DNA from: Planctomycetota bacterium
GTDB taxonomy: Bacteria; Planctomycetota; MHYJ01; WSZJ01; JACPWG01
Direction: 5' to 3'
DNA length: 47,147 nt
NCBI GenBank assembly: GCA_016197205.1
Contig: JACPWG010000181.1
Location: 1-47,147 of the forward strand
The position numbers were made by a program, and so were the translations under genes. The number at the start of each line of letters is the position of its first letter. The stretch's first letter is position 1. Below, in pieces: positions 23,357 to 31,959 of this stretch. The notes beneath the pieces were generated by a model. It worked only from the letters and a program-made list of their open reading frames with translations, ran no database searches and was not told where the DNA came from.

Positions 23357-25395
23357 AGACTCGCTCGAATTGGAATTCGGCCCTGCTTCTTGCGCTGGCG
23401 CTGGTGGGCGGCGGCGCGACGGTCCTCTACGCGGACGACGCGGCGCCCGCCCCAGCTCCCGCGCCTGCGCTCGCGCCCGCACACGCGGTCGCGCCCGCGG
23501 CGGGCACGGAGGCGCACCGGCGGCCCTGGTCCGCCGACACGGTCGAGCTCCTGGGCTCGCTCCCGGTGCAGGACGGCGGTCGGGTGAAGCCGCTCTCCAC
23601 GCTCGCGAGCTTCCGGTTGCTGCGGTTCAACGGGCGGCGGAGCTGCGCCGATGCCGCGGGCGAGCGCCTGACCGCGATGGAATGGCTGCTGGACTGCCTT
23701 TTTTTCCCCGAGGTGGCGGTCCACGAGCGCTGCTTCCTGGTCGAGAACGACGAGGTGCTCGACGCGGTCGGCCTCGCGCACGAAGGGCGCACGAAGCGCG
23801 ACCGGTACGCGTACGCGGACCTGGAGTCGGCGCGCGACGCGATCCTACAGAAGGGGATGGAGTTCTCGAAGGTCGAGGACAAGGAGCGCACGCCCGTCCA
23901 GTCGCAGATGGTCCGGCTCGCCGAGAGCCTCCGGGACTTCGAGCAGATGGTCTCGTTCCTGGACTTCGCGCGGCAGGAGTATCCGATCGACGGCACGCCC
24001 GCGCTTGCGCAACTTTTTTCCGGCGCGACGCGTCCGCGGCTCGCGGCGCTTTTGGCGCGGTCGGGCGGGCTCCAAAAGCTGATGGGAGAGGGGCACAACC
24101 ACGGCGGCGAGGCCGCGGAGCGGACGCCCGGGCAACAGGCGGTGGACCGGCTGCTCGGGTTGGCGAGCGACCTCGCCTACGGCGCGCAGGGGCTGGCGCT
24201 CCTGCCTCCGGGCCTCGCGGCCGCGAAGAATGCGGAGTGGTGGACCCCGTGGGAAGTGGCGCTACAGGCCTTCTCCGGCTCGGAGTCGGTCGAGGGACAG
24301 GTGCGCGCGCTCGGGCGGCTGGAGGAGATGGCGGAGTTTCGGAACGATCCCGTGGCCTTGCACGCGGTCGCGGAGAAGTTCCGCCGGGACGTCGTCTTCC
24401 TGGCCGAGGCGCGCGGGGAATACGCGAAGGTCCCGGTCGAGGTGTTCTTCTACAAGGGGCAGTTCTTTTTTTACGCGCAGCTTCTGTTCCTGGTCGGCTT
24501 CCTCGCGGCCGGGCTTTCCTGGCTGTGGCCCAGGAGCCGGGCTCTGCGTCGGGTCGTGCCGGGCGCGGTCGCGTCGGGGTGGGGGCTCCTCGTGCTCGGG
24601 ATCGTGCTGCGGTGCGTCATCCGGTCGCGTCCGCCGGTCTCCACGTTGTACGAGACGATCCTCTTCATCTCGGCGGTGTCCGTGCTCGCGGCGCTGGTCG
24701 CGGAGTTCATCAACCGGCAGGGGATCGCCATCGCCCTTGCGTCCTTCGTGGGCGCGCTGGGCATGTTCCTGGCCGACAAGTACGAGGCGCACGAGGCCGT
24801 GGACACGATGCCGAGCCTGGTCGCGGTCCTGGACACGAACTTCTGGCTCGCGACCCACGTGACCTGCGTGACGACCGGGTACGCGGCCGGGCTCTTCGCC
24901 TCCGCCGTCGCGCACGTGTACCTGCTGGGCAAGCTCTTCGGCCTGCGGCGCGGCGACACGGACTTCTACCGCACCGTGAGCCGGATGACCTACGGTCTTT
25001 TGTGCTTCGGGCTGCTTTTTTCGGTGGTCGGGACGGTGCTCGGCGGGATCTGGGCGAACGAGAGCTGGGGCCGGTTCTGGGGCTGGGACCCGAAGGAGAA
25101 CGGCGCGCTGATGATCGTACTCTGGCAGCTCATCGTGCTTCACTCGCGGCTGGGCGGCTACCTCCGCGACTTCGGGATCGCGATGGCGTCGGTCTTCGGC
25201 GGGATGGTGGTGGCCTTCTCGTGGTGGGGTGTGAACCTGCTCGGGATCGGCCTGCACTCGTACGGTTTCACGTCCGGCGCGTTCTTCGGCCTCCTCGTGT
25301 TCTACGGCTTCGAGACGCTGGTCCTCCTGGCCGGCGCCGTCTACGGGCTCGCCCTGCGGAACGCGACGCCGTCCCCGGAAACCGCCACCGCCTGA
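23353..25395 (+). CDS. ccsA: Cytochrome c biogenesis protein CcsA/ResC with large N-terminal domain
   Basis: 680 residues, about twice the usual CcsA. ATG at 23353 overlaps the ResB stop (ATGA) and gives a signal-anchor (NSALLLALALVGGG). Residues 30-370 are extracytoplasmic and contain LPVQDGGRVKPLSTLASF, a motif also found in the extended CcsA/CcsBA proteins of Bacteroidota and others, plus a His-rich GEGHNHGG. The C-terminal half is the membrane domain with the haem-handling WWD signature WGRFWGWDPKE (about 571-581) and conserved His in WLATHVTC and LGIGLHSYG. Several T6-T7 runs (23699-23705, 24466-24472, 25016-25021) encode Phe-rich helices. No c-type cytochrome (CxxCH) gene is in this window. 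Confidence 0.92.
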   Translation: MKTRSNWNSALLLALALVGGGATVLYADDAAPAPAPAPALAPAHAVAPAAGTEAHRRPWSADTVELLGSLPVQDGGRVKPLSTLASFRLLRFNGRRSCADAAGERLTAMEWLLDCLFFPEVAVHERCFLVENDEVLDAVGLAHEGRTKRDRYAYADLESARDAILQKGMEFSKVEDKERTPVQSQMVRLAESLRDFEQMVSFLDFARQEYPIDGTPALAQLFSGATRPRLAALLARSGGLQKLMGEGHNHGGEAAERTPGQQAVDRLLGLASDLAYGAQGLALLPPGLAAAKNAEWWTPWEVALQAFSGSESVEGQVRALGRLEEMAEFRNDPVALHAVAEKFRRDVVFLAEARGEYAKVPVEVFFYKGQFFFYAQLLFLVGFLAAGLSWLWPRSRALRRVVPGAVASGWGLLVLGIVLRCVIRSRPPVSTLYETILFISAVSVLAALVAEFINRQGIAIALASFVGALGMFLADKYEAHEAVDTMPSLVAVLDTNFWLATHVTCVTTGYAAGLFASAVAHVYLLGKLFGLRRGDTDFYRTVSRMTYGLLCFGLLFSVVGTVLGGIWANESWGRFWGWDPKENGALMIVLWQLIVLHSRLGGYLRDFGIAMASVFGGMVVAFSWWGVNLLGIGLHSYGFTSGAFFGLLVFYGFETLVLLAGAVYGLALRNATPSPETATA

Positions 25396-25398
25396 TCC

Positions 25399-25570
25399 CT
25401 GAGTACCGCCCCACGCAATTGGGTGACCAATTTTCTCGGCGATTTTGGCCGTCCGCGTCGTTGCGCTCGCTCGCCGTAGTTCTCCGTTACTACGCCTCGC
25501 TCGCGCGCCTAGCGGGCAGCCAAACTTGCCTTCGCCTATGGGTCACCGACTTCCGTGGAGCGGTACTGAG
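25399..25570. repeat. MITE-like palindromic element, copy 2
   Basis: The ends form a 30-bp terminal inverted repeat with 25 matches (left CTGAGTACCGCCCCACGCAA; right, read on the other strand, CTCAGTACCGCTCCACGGAA). The total is 172 bp. The inner part repeats gctcgctcgcc and ttggc blocks. A second copy is at 18068-18236. It starts four bases after the ccsA stop codon, so its hairpin would form in the operon's 3' end. Confidence 0.8.
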
Positions 25571-25691
25571 CCTCCCCGGCTTGCCCCGCGCTCCCCAGGC
25601 TTGCCCCGTCCCCCGCTCCCGTAGCCCGGGAGAGGGTTGGGGGGAGGGCAGCGACTCACCCCGCGTCCCGCACCTCCCGGGAGTGGCGGCC

Positions 25692-27170
25692 ATGGCCCGA
25701 CCCTACGACCTCATCGTGATCGGCTCCGGTCCCGCGGGAGAGAAGGGGGCGGCGCAGGCGGCCTACTTCGGCAAGAAGGTGGCCGTCGTCGAGCGCTCCT
25801 CCTACGTCGGCGGGACCGGCGTGAACACCGGCACCGTGCCTTCGAAGACGCTCCGCGAGACCGCGCTTTATTTTTCGGGCATGAAACAGCGCGGCCTCTA
25901 CGGCATCGACTACTCGCTGAAGAAGGACCTCACGGTCGCGAGCTTCCTCCATCGCGAGAAGCAGGTCGTCGCCGCGCTGCGCCAGAAGGTCGCGCACAAC
26001 GTCCACCGCCACAACATCCAGCTCGTCTGGGGCTCGGCCTCCTTCCTCGAGCCGCACGTCGTGCGCGTGATCGCGGACGACGGTTCGACCCGCGACCTCG
26101 AAGGCGAGTTCTTCCTCATCGCCACGGGGTCATCCCCGTTCCACCCGCCCGGGCTCGACTTTTCGCCGGAGGACATCTACGACTCCGACGAACTGCTCTC
26201 CATGGACTACATTCCGAAGTCGATGGCCGTCCTGGGCGCGGGCGTGATCGGCTGCGAGTACGCGTCGATCTTCCAGGCGCTCGACGTCAAGGTGACGCTG
26301 GTGGACGGGCGGGACCGCATGCTGCCGTGGATGGACCACGAGGTGGTCGACCGTCTGCGCGCGCGGTTCGAAGAGATGGGGATGACCGTGCTCTTCAACG
26401 ACCGCGTGGAGAAGGCCGTCTGCACGAATCCCGGCGTGGTGCTGCACATGTCGAGCGGGCGGCGGATCGTCGCGGACAAGGCCCTTTTCGCGGCGGGGCG
26501 GCAGAGCAACGTGGGCGGGTTGCGGCTGCCCGAGATCGGCGTGGCGCTGGGGGAGCGCGGCGTGATCCGCGTCGACGAGCACTACCGCACGAGCGTCGCC
26601 AACGTGTACGCGGCCGGGGACGTCATCGGCTTTCCGGCCCTGGCCTCGACCGCGATGGAGCAGGCGCGGGTCGCCGTGTGCCATGCGTTTGATTTCGCCT
26701 ACAAGACCCGCGTCTCTCCCGTGCTGCCCTTCGCCGTCTACACCATCCCGGAATTCTCGATGGTCGGCAAGACGGAGGAGGATCTCAAAAAGGAGGGGAC
26801 GCCGTACCTCGTCGGCCGGTGTCCTTACGCCGGGGTGGATCGCGGGCAGATCCTCGGCGAGCTGAGCGGTCTCGTGAAGCTGATCTTCCATCCCGAGGAC
26901 AAGCGGCTTCTCGGCGCGCATATCCTGGGCGAGTCGGCCTCGGAGCTGATCCACCTCGGCGCGGCGTGCCTGCAGGTGGGGGGCACGATCGACCACTTCA
27001 TCGACGCGGTGTACAACTACCCTTCGATTTCGGAGGCGTACAAGTACGCCGCGTACGACGGCCTCGGCATGAAGCAGCGGTGGGAGACGACCCGGCGGGA
27101 GCGGCGGGCGCCGGGCGCGGCCGAGGCGGGGGGAGCGGGGGGAGCGGGGGGAGCCGCGAGCGGAAGCTGA
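25692..27170 (+). CDS. sthA: Soluble pyridine nucleotide transhydrogenase (Si-specific NAD(P)+ transhydrogenase)
   Basis: 492 residues from ATG at 25692; the frame is open further upstream, but that part is a shadow of ccsA. Flavoprotein disulfide-reductase fold: VIGSGPAGEKGAAQAA (FAD site), VLGAGVIGCEYASIF (NAD(P) site), YAAGDVIGFPALASTAMEQA (second FAD contact) and a C-terminal dimerisation domain (FAVYTIPEFSMVGKTEEDL, YNYPSISEAYKYAAYDG). Where lipoamide dehydrogenase has a redox CxxxxC pair, this protein has VGGTGVNTGTVPSKTLRE with no Cys, as expected for SthA-type hydride exchange between NADPH and NAD+. A Gly/Ala-rich tail (GGAGGAGGAA) is added at the end. Confidence 0.9.
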   Translation: MARPYDLIVIGSGPAGEKGAAQAAYFGKKVAVVERSSYVGGTGVNTGTVPSKTLRETALYFSGMKQRGLYGIDYSLKKDLTVASFLHREKQVVAALRQKVAHNVHRHNIQLVWGSASFLEPHVVRVIADDGSTRDLEGEFFLIATGSSPFHPPGLDFSPEDIYDSDELLSMDYIPKSMAVLGAGVIGCEYASIFQALDVKVTLVDGRDRMLPWMDHEVVDRLRARFEEMGMTVLFNDRVEKAVCTNPGVVLHMSSGRRIVADKALFAAGRQSNVGGLRLPEIGVALGERGVIRVDEHYRTSVANVYAAGDVIGFPALASTAMEQARVAVCHAFDFAYKTRVSPVLPFAVYTIPEFSMVGKTEEDLKKEGTPYLVGRCPYAGVDRGQILGELSGLVKLIFHPEDKRLLGAHILGESASELIHLGAACLQVGGTIDHFIDAVYNYPSISEAYKYAAYDGLGMKQRWETTRRERRAPGAAEAGGAGGAGGAASGS

Positions 27171-27260
27171 CGCGCGGTCGGGCTTCAAATGGTTCGCGCT
27201 GGCCGTTGGAGCGCTGCGCCAGTGGCCCTCGCGCTCCGTTCGCCTCTTCCACACGAGCTT

Positions 27261-27330
27261 CCTGGGGGCGCGGGCCTCCGGCCCGCGTGAGCCGCCGAAC
27301 GGTCTGCGCTTCGCGGCAAGCGTGTGGACG
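27261..27330. repeat. Dispersed G/C-rich repeat (CTGGGGGCGCGGGCCTCC family)
   Basis: Occupies the gap between sthA and the VapC-like gene. It is shared with 10981-11056 and with 28190-28330, where the block GAGCCGCCGAACGG is also repeated. It contains internal gggcc/ggccc palindromes. Confidence 0.6.
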
Positions 27331-27428
27331 AGGGGGGAGAATTTCGGTCAAGCCGCAGTCGGCACCCGGTCGGACCAAGCCGCTGGGGTCACGCCGAACC
27401 TCCGCGCGATGTTCCCGAGCCGCCTGCG

Positions 27429-27839
27429 TCAAATCGGTTCGGTTTCCACCGCGAGACCCTTGATGCCCTGAAAATCGGAAGGGTTTTGAGTGACGAGGGC
27501 CGCGCCATGTGCCACGGCGGTTGCGGCAATCCATGCATCGTCGACGGAAATCGGATGACGGGCGCGCCCCGCACGGATACGTGCCCATGCCCTGCAGATA
27601 CCGGGTGAGGAGGGGAGTACGATGTAGCCGCGCAGCACCTGTTCCAATTTGGAGATCCGAGCCTCGCCCCACATGGCGCGATAGGCCCCCTCGAAGAGCT
27701 CGGCGACCGTCATGAAGGAGATCGCCAAGACATGGCCCTGGACCCGGGCCCGGTACTTCCCCGCCAGAGGATTGGCTTCTGGCGCTCCTCCGCGCATGAG
27801 ATAAGAGACCACGTTGGTGTCGAGGACCAGCAGGCTCAC
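27429..27839 (-). CDS. VapC-like PIN-domain toxin
   Basis: 136 residues from a GTG start at 27839 that overlaps the antitoxin stop by four bases (GTGA). The PIN nuclease acidic residues are present: LDTN (Asp7), VAELFEG (Glu47), DDAWIAATA (Asp101) and the final TQNPSDF (Asn/Asp119-122). This is the ribonuclease fold of VapC toxins, which cut tRNA or rRNA; the target here cannot be inferred. Length is typical. The pair lies between dispersed repeats and next to two Uma2 genes, an accessory-type neighbourhood. Confidence 0.88.
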   Translation of the reverse strand: MSLLVLDTNVVSYLMRGGAPEANPLAGKYRARVQGHVLAISFMTVAELFEGAYRAMWGEARISKLEQVLRGYIVLPSSPGICRAWARIRAGRARHPISVDDAWIAATAVAHGAALVTQNPSDFQGIKGLAVETEPI

Positions 27840-28135
27840 GGCGCATCCCCTCCGGGCGCCGGACTTCGTCCAAGGCAGGCCAGGAACGCGTGGAAATCTT
27901 CGTCACTCTCCCAGAGGTTGGCCCCGCTGCCAAGGAGCGCGTCCACCGATTGAGGGAGGGTGGCCCCCTGCTCTGCCGCTAGTTCTTCGACCGTGCGTTC
28001 CCGCCAGAATTCGCTCCCTCCGTGGAGTTCGCACACAACCACGCCGACCTCTCCTGCCATCCCGGGGAGAGGCTGATCCAGTTCGATGTGGCGGGGATCG
28101 CTCATTCGGCCCCGGACAACGATGATCGGTTCCAT
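27836..28135 (-). CDS. VapB-like antitoxin (AF2212/DUF104-like type)
   Basis: 99 residues. ATG at 28135 is preceded by GGGAG. The N-terminal half (IIVVRGRMSDPRHIELDQPL followed by GEVGVVV) has the short beta-strand pattern of AF2212/AbrB-like antitoxins. The C-terminal half (TVEELAAEQG, DALLGSGANLWESDEDFHAF) resembles the acidic toxin-binding tail common in this group. The four-base overlap with the PIN toxin supports a toxin-antitoxin unit. It probably binds its own promoter; no operator could be picked out. Confidence 0.8.
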   Translation of the reverse strand: MEPIIVVRGRMSDPRHIELDQPLPGMAGEVGVVVCELHGGSEFWRERTVEELAAEQGATLPQSVDALLGSGANLWESDEDFHAFLACLGRSPAPGGDAP

Positions 28136-28455
28136 GGTCGGGCTCCCAAAAGGCCGGCCGGCCTGAATCCTTCTTGGCAGATGGAGCGCAGGCCCGCCCG
28201 CGCGAGCCGCCGAACGGTTTTCGCTTCGCCGTAAGCGCCCGCGCACAAATAACTGCGCAGAGTTGGACCTCGAGGCTCCTGGGGGCGCGGCCCGCGGGGC
28301 CGCGCTGCGCGGGCCGGCGGCCCGCGCCCCCCGGCATCGGTCGATCCACGAAAATGTAAAGTAATTCTTGCGCGGGCGCTAACCGCAGGGGCCCTTGCGC
28401 CCCGAGTTCGTCGGCACCTTGTGCGCCGCGTCTCCGTGTGCTTCACACCCGCCCG
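28136..28455. other. Spacer with a large G/C palindrome; no gene seen
   Basis: 28190-28250 repeats the GAGCCGCCGAACGG block also seen at 27288. 28268-28335 is a strongly self-complementary stretch (ggcgcggcccgcggggcc and ggccggcggcccgcgcc) that would fold into a long hairpin. The A/T-rich patch at 28350-28366 may hold the toxin-antitoxin promoter, but no clear -35/-10 pair was found. Confidence 0.6.
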
Positions 28456-29151
28456 TCAGCTCCGCGCCCACTCCAACCGGTAGCGCACCACTCCGGCGCG
28501 CTTTGGCCGGCGCACCAGCCGGACCTTCGTCCCGAGGACGCGCGACGAACGGAAGCCCCCGGCATCGACGGGAGAGGCCACATAGCGGGCGGCGCGGCGA
28601 TGGTAGACGGTGAAGCCGAGCGCGGTTTCGCGCGCGTCGACCAGCCAGTATTCGCGGACCCCGGCTCGATGGTAGAGTTGGAATAGTTTCTCCCGGTCCT
28701 TGGTCTCCGACGAGCGGCTGACCACCTCCACCACGAGATCGGCCTGTCCTTCCAATTCGAGGATGCGTTCGCTCCCCGGCGCCGCGGGCACGAGGCGCAT
28801 GCGCCCGGACTCGAGGGTCTCGAAGAACACGACGAGGACGTCCGGCTCGACGGAGAGTCCGGCGTCGGCGTTGACGTAGCGCATTCGATCGGAGTAGGTT
28901 ACGCCCGCATCCCCCGCCTCGACGCGTTGACTCAGGTCCCGCGAGATGGCCACCTTGAGGGAGCCGTGGGTATTCGCCTCTTCCGGAGACATGTCCACCT
29001 CCACCTCACCCTCCAGCCAATCGATCCGGCCGCGCGGCGGGAACGAGTCGGACCTTGTCCATGCCCGAAAGCGGTCGAGACTCGTCAAGCGGGCCGGAAG
29101 CCGAACGCCCTCGGGTTGGAGCAGGATGGTGACTCCCGCGTTTGTGCCCAC
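28456..29151 (-). CDS. Uma2-family (PD-(D/E)xK nuclease-like) protein
   Basis: 231 residues. A GTG start at 29151 is supported by GAGGAG seven bases upstream. The Uma2 core is present: RIDWLEGEVEVDMSPEEANT, SVEPDVLVVF (Asp), DLVVEVVSRSSETKDREKLF (Glu and Lys of the PD-(D/E)xK site) and YHRAGVREYWLVDARE. Proteins of this family are abundant in Planctomycetota and cyanobacteria and are presumed nucleases; the role is unclear. The C-terminal tail (RLVRRPKRAGVVRYRLEW) is basic. It is the second of two Uma2 genes 186 nt apart, but the two differ enough not to be a recent duplication. Confidence 0.85.
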   Translation of the reverse strand: MGTNAGVTILLQPEGVRLPARLTSLDRFRAWTRSDSFPPRGRIDWLEGEVEVDMSPEEANTHGSLKVAISRDLSQRVEAGDAGVTYSDRMRYVNADAGLSVEPDVLVVFFETLESGRMRLVPAAPGSERILELEGQADLVVEVVSRSSETKDREKLFQLYHRAGVREYWLVDARETALGFTVYHRRAARYVASPVDAGGFRSSRVLGTKVRLVRRPKRAGVVRYRLEWARS

Positions 29152-29337
29152 GGAACGGCTCCTCGACGAATGCGCGGGACTCCGCGGCCGCGGTCAATGG
29201 GCGGCGATCCTCATGGCCGTCGGATGGGATGCCCGCGAAGGCCCCCGAAATTTGGAACACGCGCCACTGCGATTCGATTTTGTCCGTCGTCGGGTGGTCG
29301 TGCAATCCCCAACTCAAGCCGGTCCGACGGCTTGCCG

Positions 29338-29955
29338 CTAGCCCGCGGCGGCGTCAAAGACCGCATCGACCGCAACCCCGAAGCCCGGCAGCAGCGCGGA
29401 CTGCGCATGCGCGCCGCGGGCCTGTTCGCCCACGACCGCGTACGTTTCCCCCTCGAGCCGAAGCACCGTAATCCGAGCCTCTCGTGGATCCACGATCCAG
29501 TACTCCGGGATCCCGGCCTGGGCGTATTCGCGACGCTTCGTGTCCAGGTCCCGGCGACGGTCGTCGTCACTGACGACCTCCATGACGAGGTCCGCGCCGC
29601 GCCAGTACTCCTCGCCGATCCGATCCGCGTGTTCAGCCTGCATGAAGAGGACGTCGGGCTCCCGGAACTTTCCCGCCCAGAGTCGAACGCGCAGAGGTGC
29701 GGGAAGGGCGGTGCCGAGCTGCGCTGCCCTTGCGAAGGTCGCGAGCGCGGAGCAAAGGTAGAAGGTGATCCGCTGGTGGGAGGTCGTGGGCATCGCCAGC
29801 ACCTCCACGTAGCCGTTCGAGAATTCCACCAACCGGTTCCCCTTGAGCTCCAGGTATTCCTCCTCGCTCCAGGTTCCCTGGTCCGGGAAAAGGCGGGCAA
29901 TGTCCCACGCCGGCTCACGGACCACGCCGGCGGTCTCGGAGTGCTTTGTGGTCAT
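29338..29955 (-). CDS. Uma2-family (PD-(D/E)xK nuclease-like) protein
   Basis: 205 residues. ATG at 29955 is preceded by GGAGGG. Core motifs: WSEEEYLELKGNRLVEFSNG, FREPDVLFMQ, DLVMEVVSDDDRRRDLDTKR and YAQAGIPEYWIVDPREARI, the full Uma2 set with catalytic Asp, Glu and Lys/Arg positions. It has its own promoter at 30041-30068. The stop at 29338 leaves a 186-nt gap to the next Uma2 gene, so the two may or may not be cotranscribed. Confidence 0.87.
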   Translation of the reverse strand: MTTKHSETAGVVREPAWDIARLFPDQGTWSEEEYLELKGNRLVEFSNGYVEVLAMPTTSHQRITFYLCSALATFARAAQLGTALPAPLRVRLWAGKFREPDVLFMQAEHADRIGEEYWRGADLVMEVVSDDDRRRDLDTKRREYAQAGIPEYWIVDPREARITVLRLEGETYAVVGEQARGAHAQSALLPGFGVAVDAVFDAAAG

Positions 29956-30040
29956 GGTCCCTCCGCGCGGAGAGCTTTGAGACGCGTGCCTCGTCGTCGA
30001 TGCTGGGGGGGCGTACCCTCAGGGGGGCAGCAGAAGCACA

Positions 30041-30068
30041 AGTATAGCACGCCGAAGAGGAGAAACAA
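30041..30068 (-). promoter_or_regulatory. Promoter for the upstream Uma2 gene
   Basis: On the minus strand: TTGTTT (complement of 30063-30068), a 16-nt spacer ending in TGC, then TATACT (complement of 30041-30046), so an extended -10 with a moderate -35. The leader would be about 80 nt. Confidence 0.65.
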
Positions 30069-30234
30069 AACGTCGCCACAAGACGGCCGGGGGGGAGCTC
30101 GGACGTTGAGGTGCATGGCTTCCGCCCTGCACAGGCACTCGCGCGGACCCGTCGCATGGAATCCTCCGCCGCCACGTCCCGTCCCCCGCCCCCGCGAATT
30201 TTCGGCGCCCCGCCCCGCACGCGCGCTTTCGGTG

Positions 30235-30243
30235 TGGTATACT
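30235..30243 (+). promoter_or_regulatory. Extended -10 promoter for the HEAT-repeat gene
   Basis: TGGTATACT (30235-30243) matches the TGnTATAAT form. No good -35 at the right distance. The leader to ATG 30332 would be about 80 nt. Confidence 0.5.
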
Positions 30244-30331
30244 CATCGCCGCCTCTGTCCCCGGTGGGCGTTTCCTCCTTGCCACGCTTCCCGCCCCGGC
30301 CGCCCGGACACGTCTTGCGGAGGTGCATGCC

Positions 30332-31741
30332 ATGTTGGAAGTCTGGCTCTCCGGACTCGTCATGGGGCTTGGTCTGAGCCTCGCCGTCCCCCAACTTCTT
30401 CGACGCTGGCCGCGCCCGCGCTGGCTGAGGCCGCCGTGGGAAGAGGTGGCTGGGGCGCTCGGGCTGAACGCGGTGCTGCGCTACGACGATGAGGGGGATT
30501 CGGAGCGGGCGGTCCTGGGCCCGCTCGACGGCATCGACATGGAGATCCACCGGACGCCGGGCATCCGCCTGCCCGGACGCCTCCCGCGCATCCGGATCAC
30601 GGCTCGCGTCCCGAGCCACCGCACGGGGCCGACGGTGCGACCGCGCGGCCTCCTGGATCGGCTCCCATGGCTGCGCGCCAAGGACGCCTTGCCCACCGGC
30701 TGTCCGACCTTCGATGCCTGCCTGAGCGCCACCGGGGCGGATGAGGCGATCGTGGGGCTGGACGCCTGGGTCCGGGAGAATTTGCTCTCGCTCGTGCACG
30801 GACGCGGCGCCCGGGTCGGCGGCGGGCGGATCACCTTGGACCTGCCCGATTGCGGCGACGTGGAGTCGATCGTGTGGACGGCGCGCCGGCTGGCCGCGGT
30901 CGCGGCCCGGCTCTCCCCGCGCGCGGGCACGGTCTGGAAGCGGCTGCTGGAAAACGCAACGCGCGACCCGGTTGCGGGCGTTCGCGCGCGCAACCTGGAG
31001 GTGCTCCTGCGGCGCTACCCCGGCTCGCCCGAGGCGCTCCTCGCCGGCCACCGCGCGTGGCAGGACCCGGATCCCGACGTGCGTGCGGTGGCGAGGCGAC
31101 TTGTTGCCATGCCGACCGGGGACTCGCTCCGCGGCCTGCTGGAGGCCCGCGGGATCGAGACCCTGCTTTCGGCCGAGGCCTTTGACCGCCTTCTCGAGGA
31201 AATCCCCGTCGTCGAAATCCTCCCCGCGCTGGACAGCGCGCTGGAAACCGCGCGGGGCGCAACGCTCCTCCTGGTGGTGCGCGCCCTCATCCGCCTGCGC
31301 CGGCCGCCGTCTCCGGAACGCCTGGTGGCGCGGCTCGAGACCTCGGACGTCGCGACGACGCAGGAACTCGCCAGCGCGCTCGGCGAGCTGGGGGACGTCT
31401 CGGCCGAGCCGGCCCTCATCGCCCTCCTCGGGCACGCGGACGTGTCGGTGCGCATCCGCGCCGCGGCCTCGCTCGGGTGGATCGGGACCGGCTGCTCGGT
31501 CGAGCCCCTCCTCGGGTGCGCGCGATCGCGATCGCGCGGACGCTGGGGCACCCTGCAGGAAGCGGCCCGGTCCTCCGTGCGTTCCATCCAGGAGCGCCTG
31601 CCCCACGCGCCGCTCGGCAGCCTCTCGATCGCCTCGGGCGGGCCCGACTCCGGCGCGTTGAGCTTGGCCGTCGCCTCGGGCGAGCTGTCCGTCGCAAGGC
31701 CGGCCGTCGACTGCCGGGTGACGACGCGTCGCAGACAGTAA
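30332..31741 (+). CDS. Membrane-anchored HEAT-repeat protein
   Basis: 469 residues. ATG at 30332 is placed seven bases after GGAGGT; the GTG at 30323 falls inside that site. Residues 3-23 form an N-terminal membrane helix. Residues 30-190 are an alpha/beta domain I do not recognise (RAVLGPLDGIDMEIHRTPG, DEAIVGLDAWVRENLLSLVH). From about 200 on there are HEAT repeats (DPVAGVRARNLEVLLRRYPG, DPDVRAVARRLVAMP, DVATTQELASALGELGDVSA, HADVSVRIRAAASLGWIGTG). The last repeats follow the EPALIALLGHADVSVR pattern of PBS lyase/HEAT scaffolds. Likely a cytoplasmic-face scaffold. An intrinsic terminator follows immediately. Confidence 0.75.
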   Translation: MLEVWLSGLVMGLGLSLAVPQLLRRWPRPRWLRPPWEEVAGALGLNAVLRYDDEGDSERAVLGPLDGIDMEIHRTPGIRLPGRLPRIRITARVPSHRTGPTVRPRGLLDRLPWLRAKDALPTGCPTFDACLSATGADEAIVGLDAWVRENLLSLVHGRGARVGGGRITLDLPDCGDVESIVWTARRLAAVAARLSPRAGTVWKRLLENATRDPVAGVRARNLEVLLRRYPGSPEALLAGHRAWQDPDPDVRAVARRLVAMPTGDSLRGLLEARGIETLLSAEAFDRLLEEIPVVEILPALDSALETARGATLLLVVRALIRLRRPPSPERLVARLETSDVATTQELASALGELGDVSAEPALIALLGHADVSVRIRAAASLGWIGTGCSVEPLLGCARSRSRGRWGTLQEAARSSVRSIQERLPHAPLGSLSIASGGPDSGALSLAVASGELSVARPAVDCRVTTRRRQ

Positions 31742-31744
31742 GAC

Positions 31745-31778
31745 GGGAAGGGTCACTCTTTATACCCTCCTTTTTTTT
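31745..31778 (+). terminator. Rho-independent terminator after the HEAT-repeat gene
   Basis: GGGAAGGGT and ACCCTCC pair with one bulge around a 10-nt loop, followed by T8 (31771-31778). It begins four bases past the stop codon. Confidence 0.8.
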
Positions 31779-31842
31779 ATTCGACCAAGCTGCCACGGGC
31801 GCCCCGCCCGGCTTCCGGCTCGCCGTCCTCCGGAATCCGCCG

Positions 31843-31872
31843 TTGACACGGCCGACCCCCGGGAGGGATAAT
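31843..31872 (+). promoter_or_regulatory. Sigma-70-type promoter for the response-regulator gene
   Basis: TTGACA (31843-31848), 18-nt spacer, GATAAT (31867-31872). Transcript start near 31879, leader about 80 nt. Confidence 0.7.
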
Positions 31873-31959
31873 TCCCGCTTCGTTTTGCTGCTCCGGCATT
31901 GTGCGGGCGGCCCGCCGGAAACCGGCGTGCAAGTCGGGAAATCGTCGAAGGGGGACCCC

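Larger units (their letters stand above)
29956..30331. other. Divergent intergenic region with two promoters
   Basis: Holds a minus-strand promoter (30041-30068) and a plus-strand extended -10 (30235-30243), and at about 30112-30131 a single arm of the GTGCAGGGC repeat. No gene is supported between them. Confidence 0.6.

Noticed and set aside
23370..25691. Open frame upstream of the transhydrogenase
   Set aside because: Out of phase with ccsA and the MITE-like repeat; the flavoprotein fold begins at MARPYDL (25692).
29152..29337. Possible small gene between the Uma2 genes
   Set aside because: Frames here lack a ribosome site and recognisable composition; the gap is too short for a third Uma2 copy.
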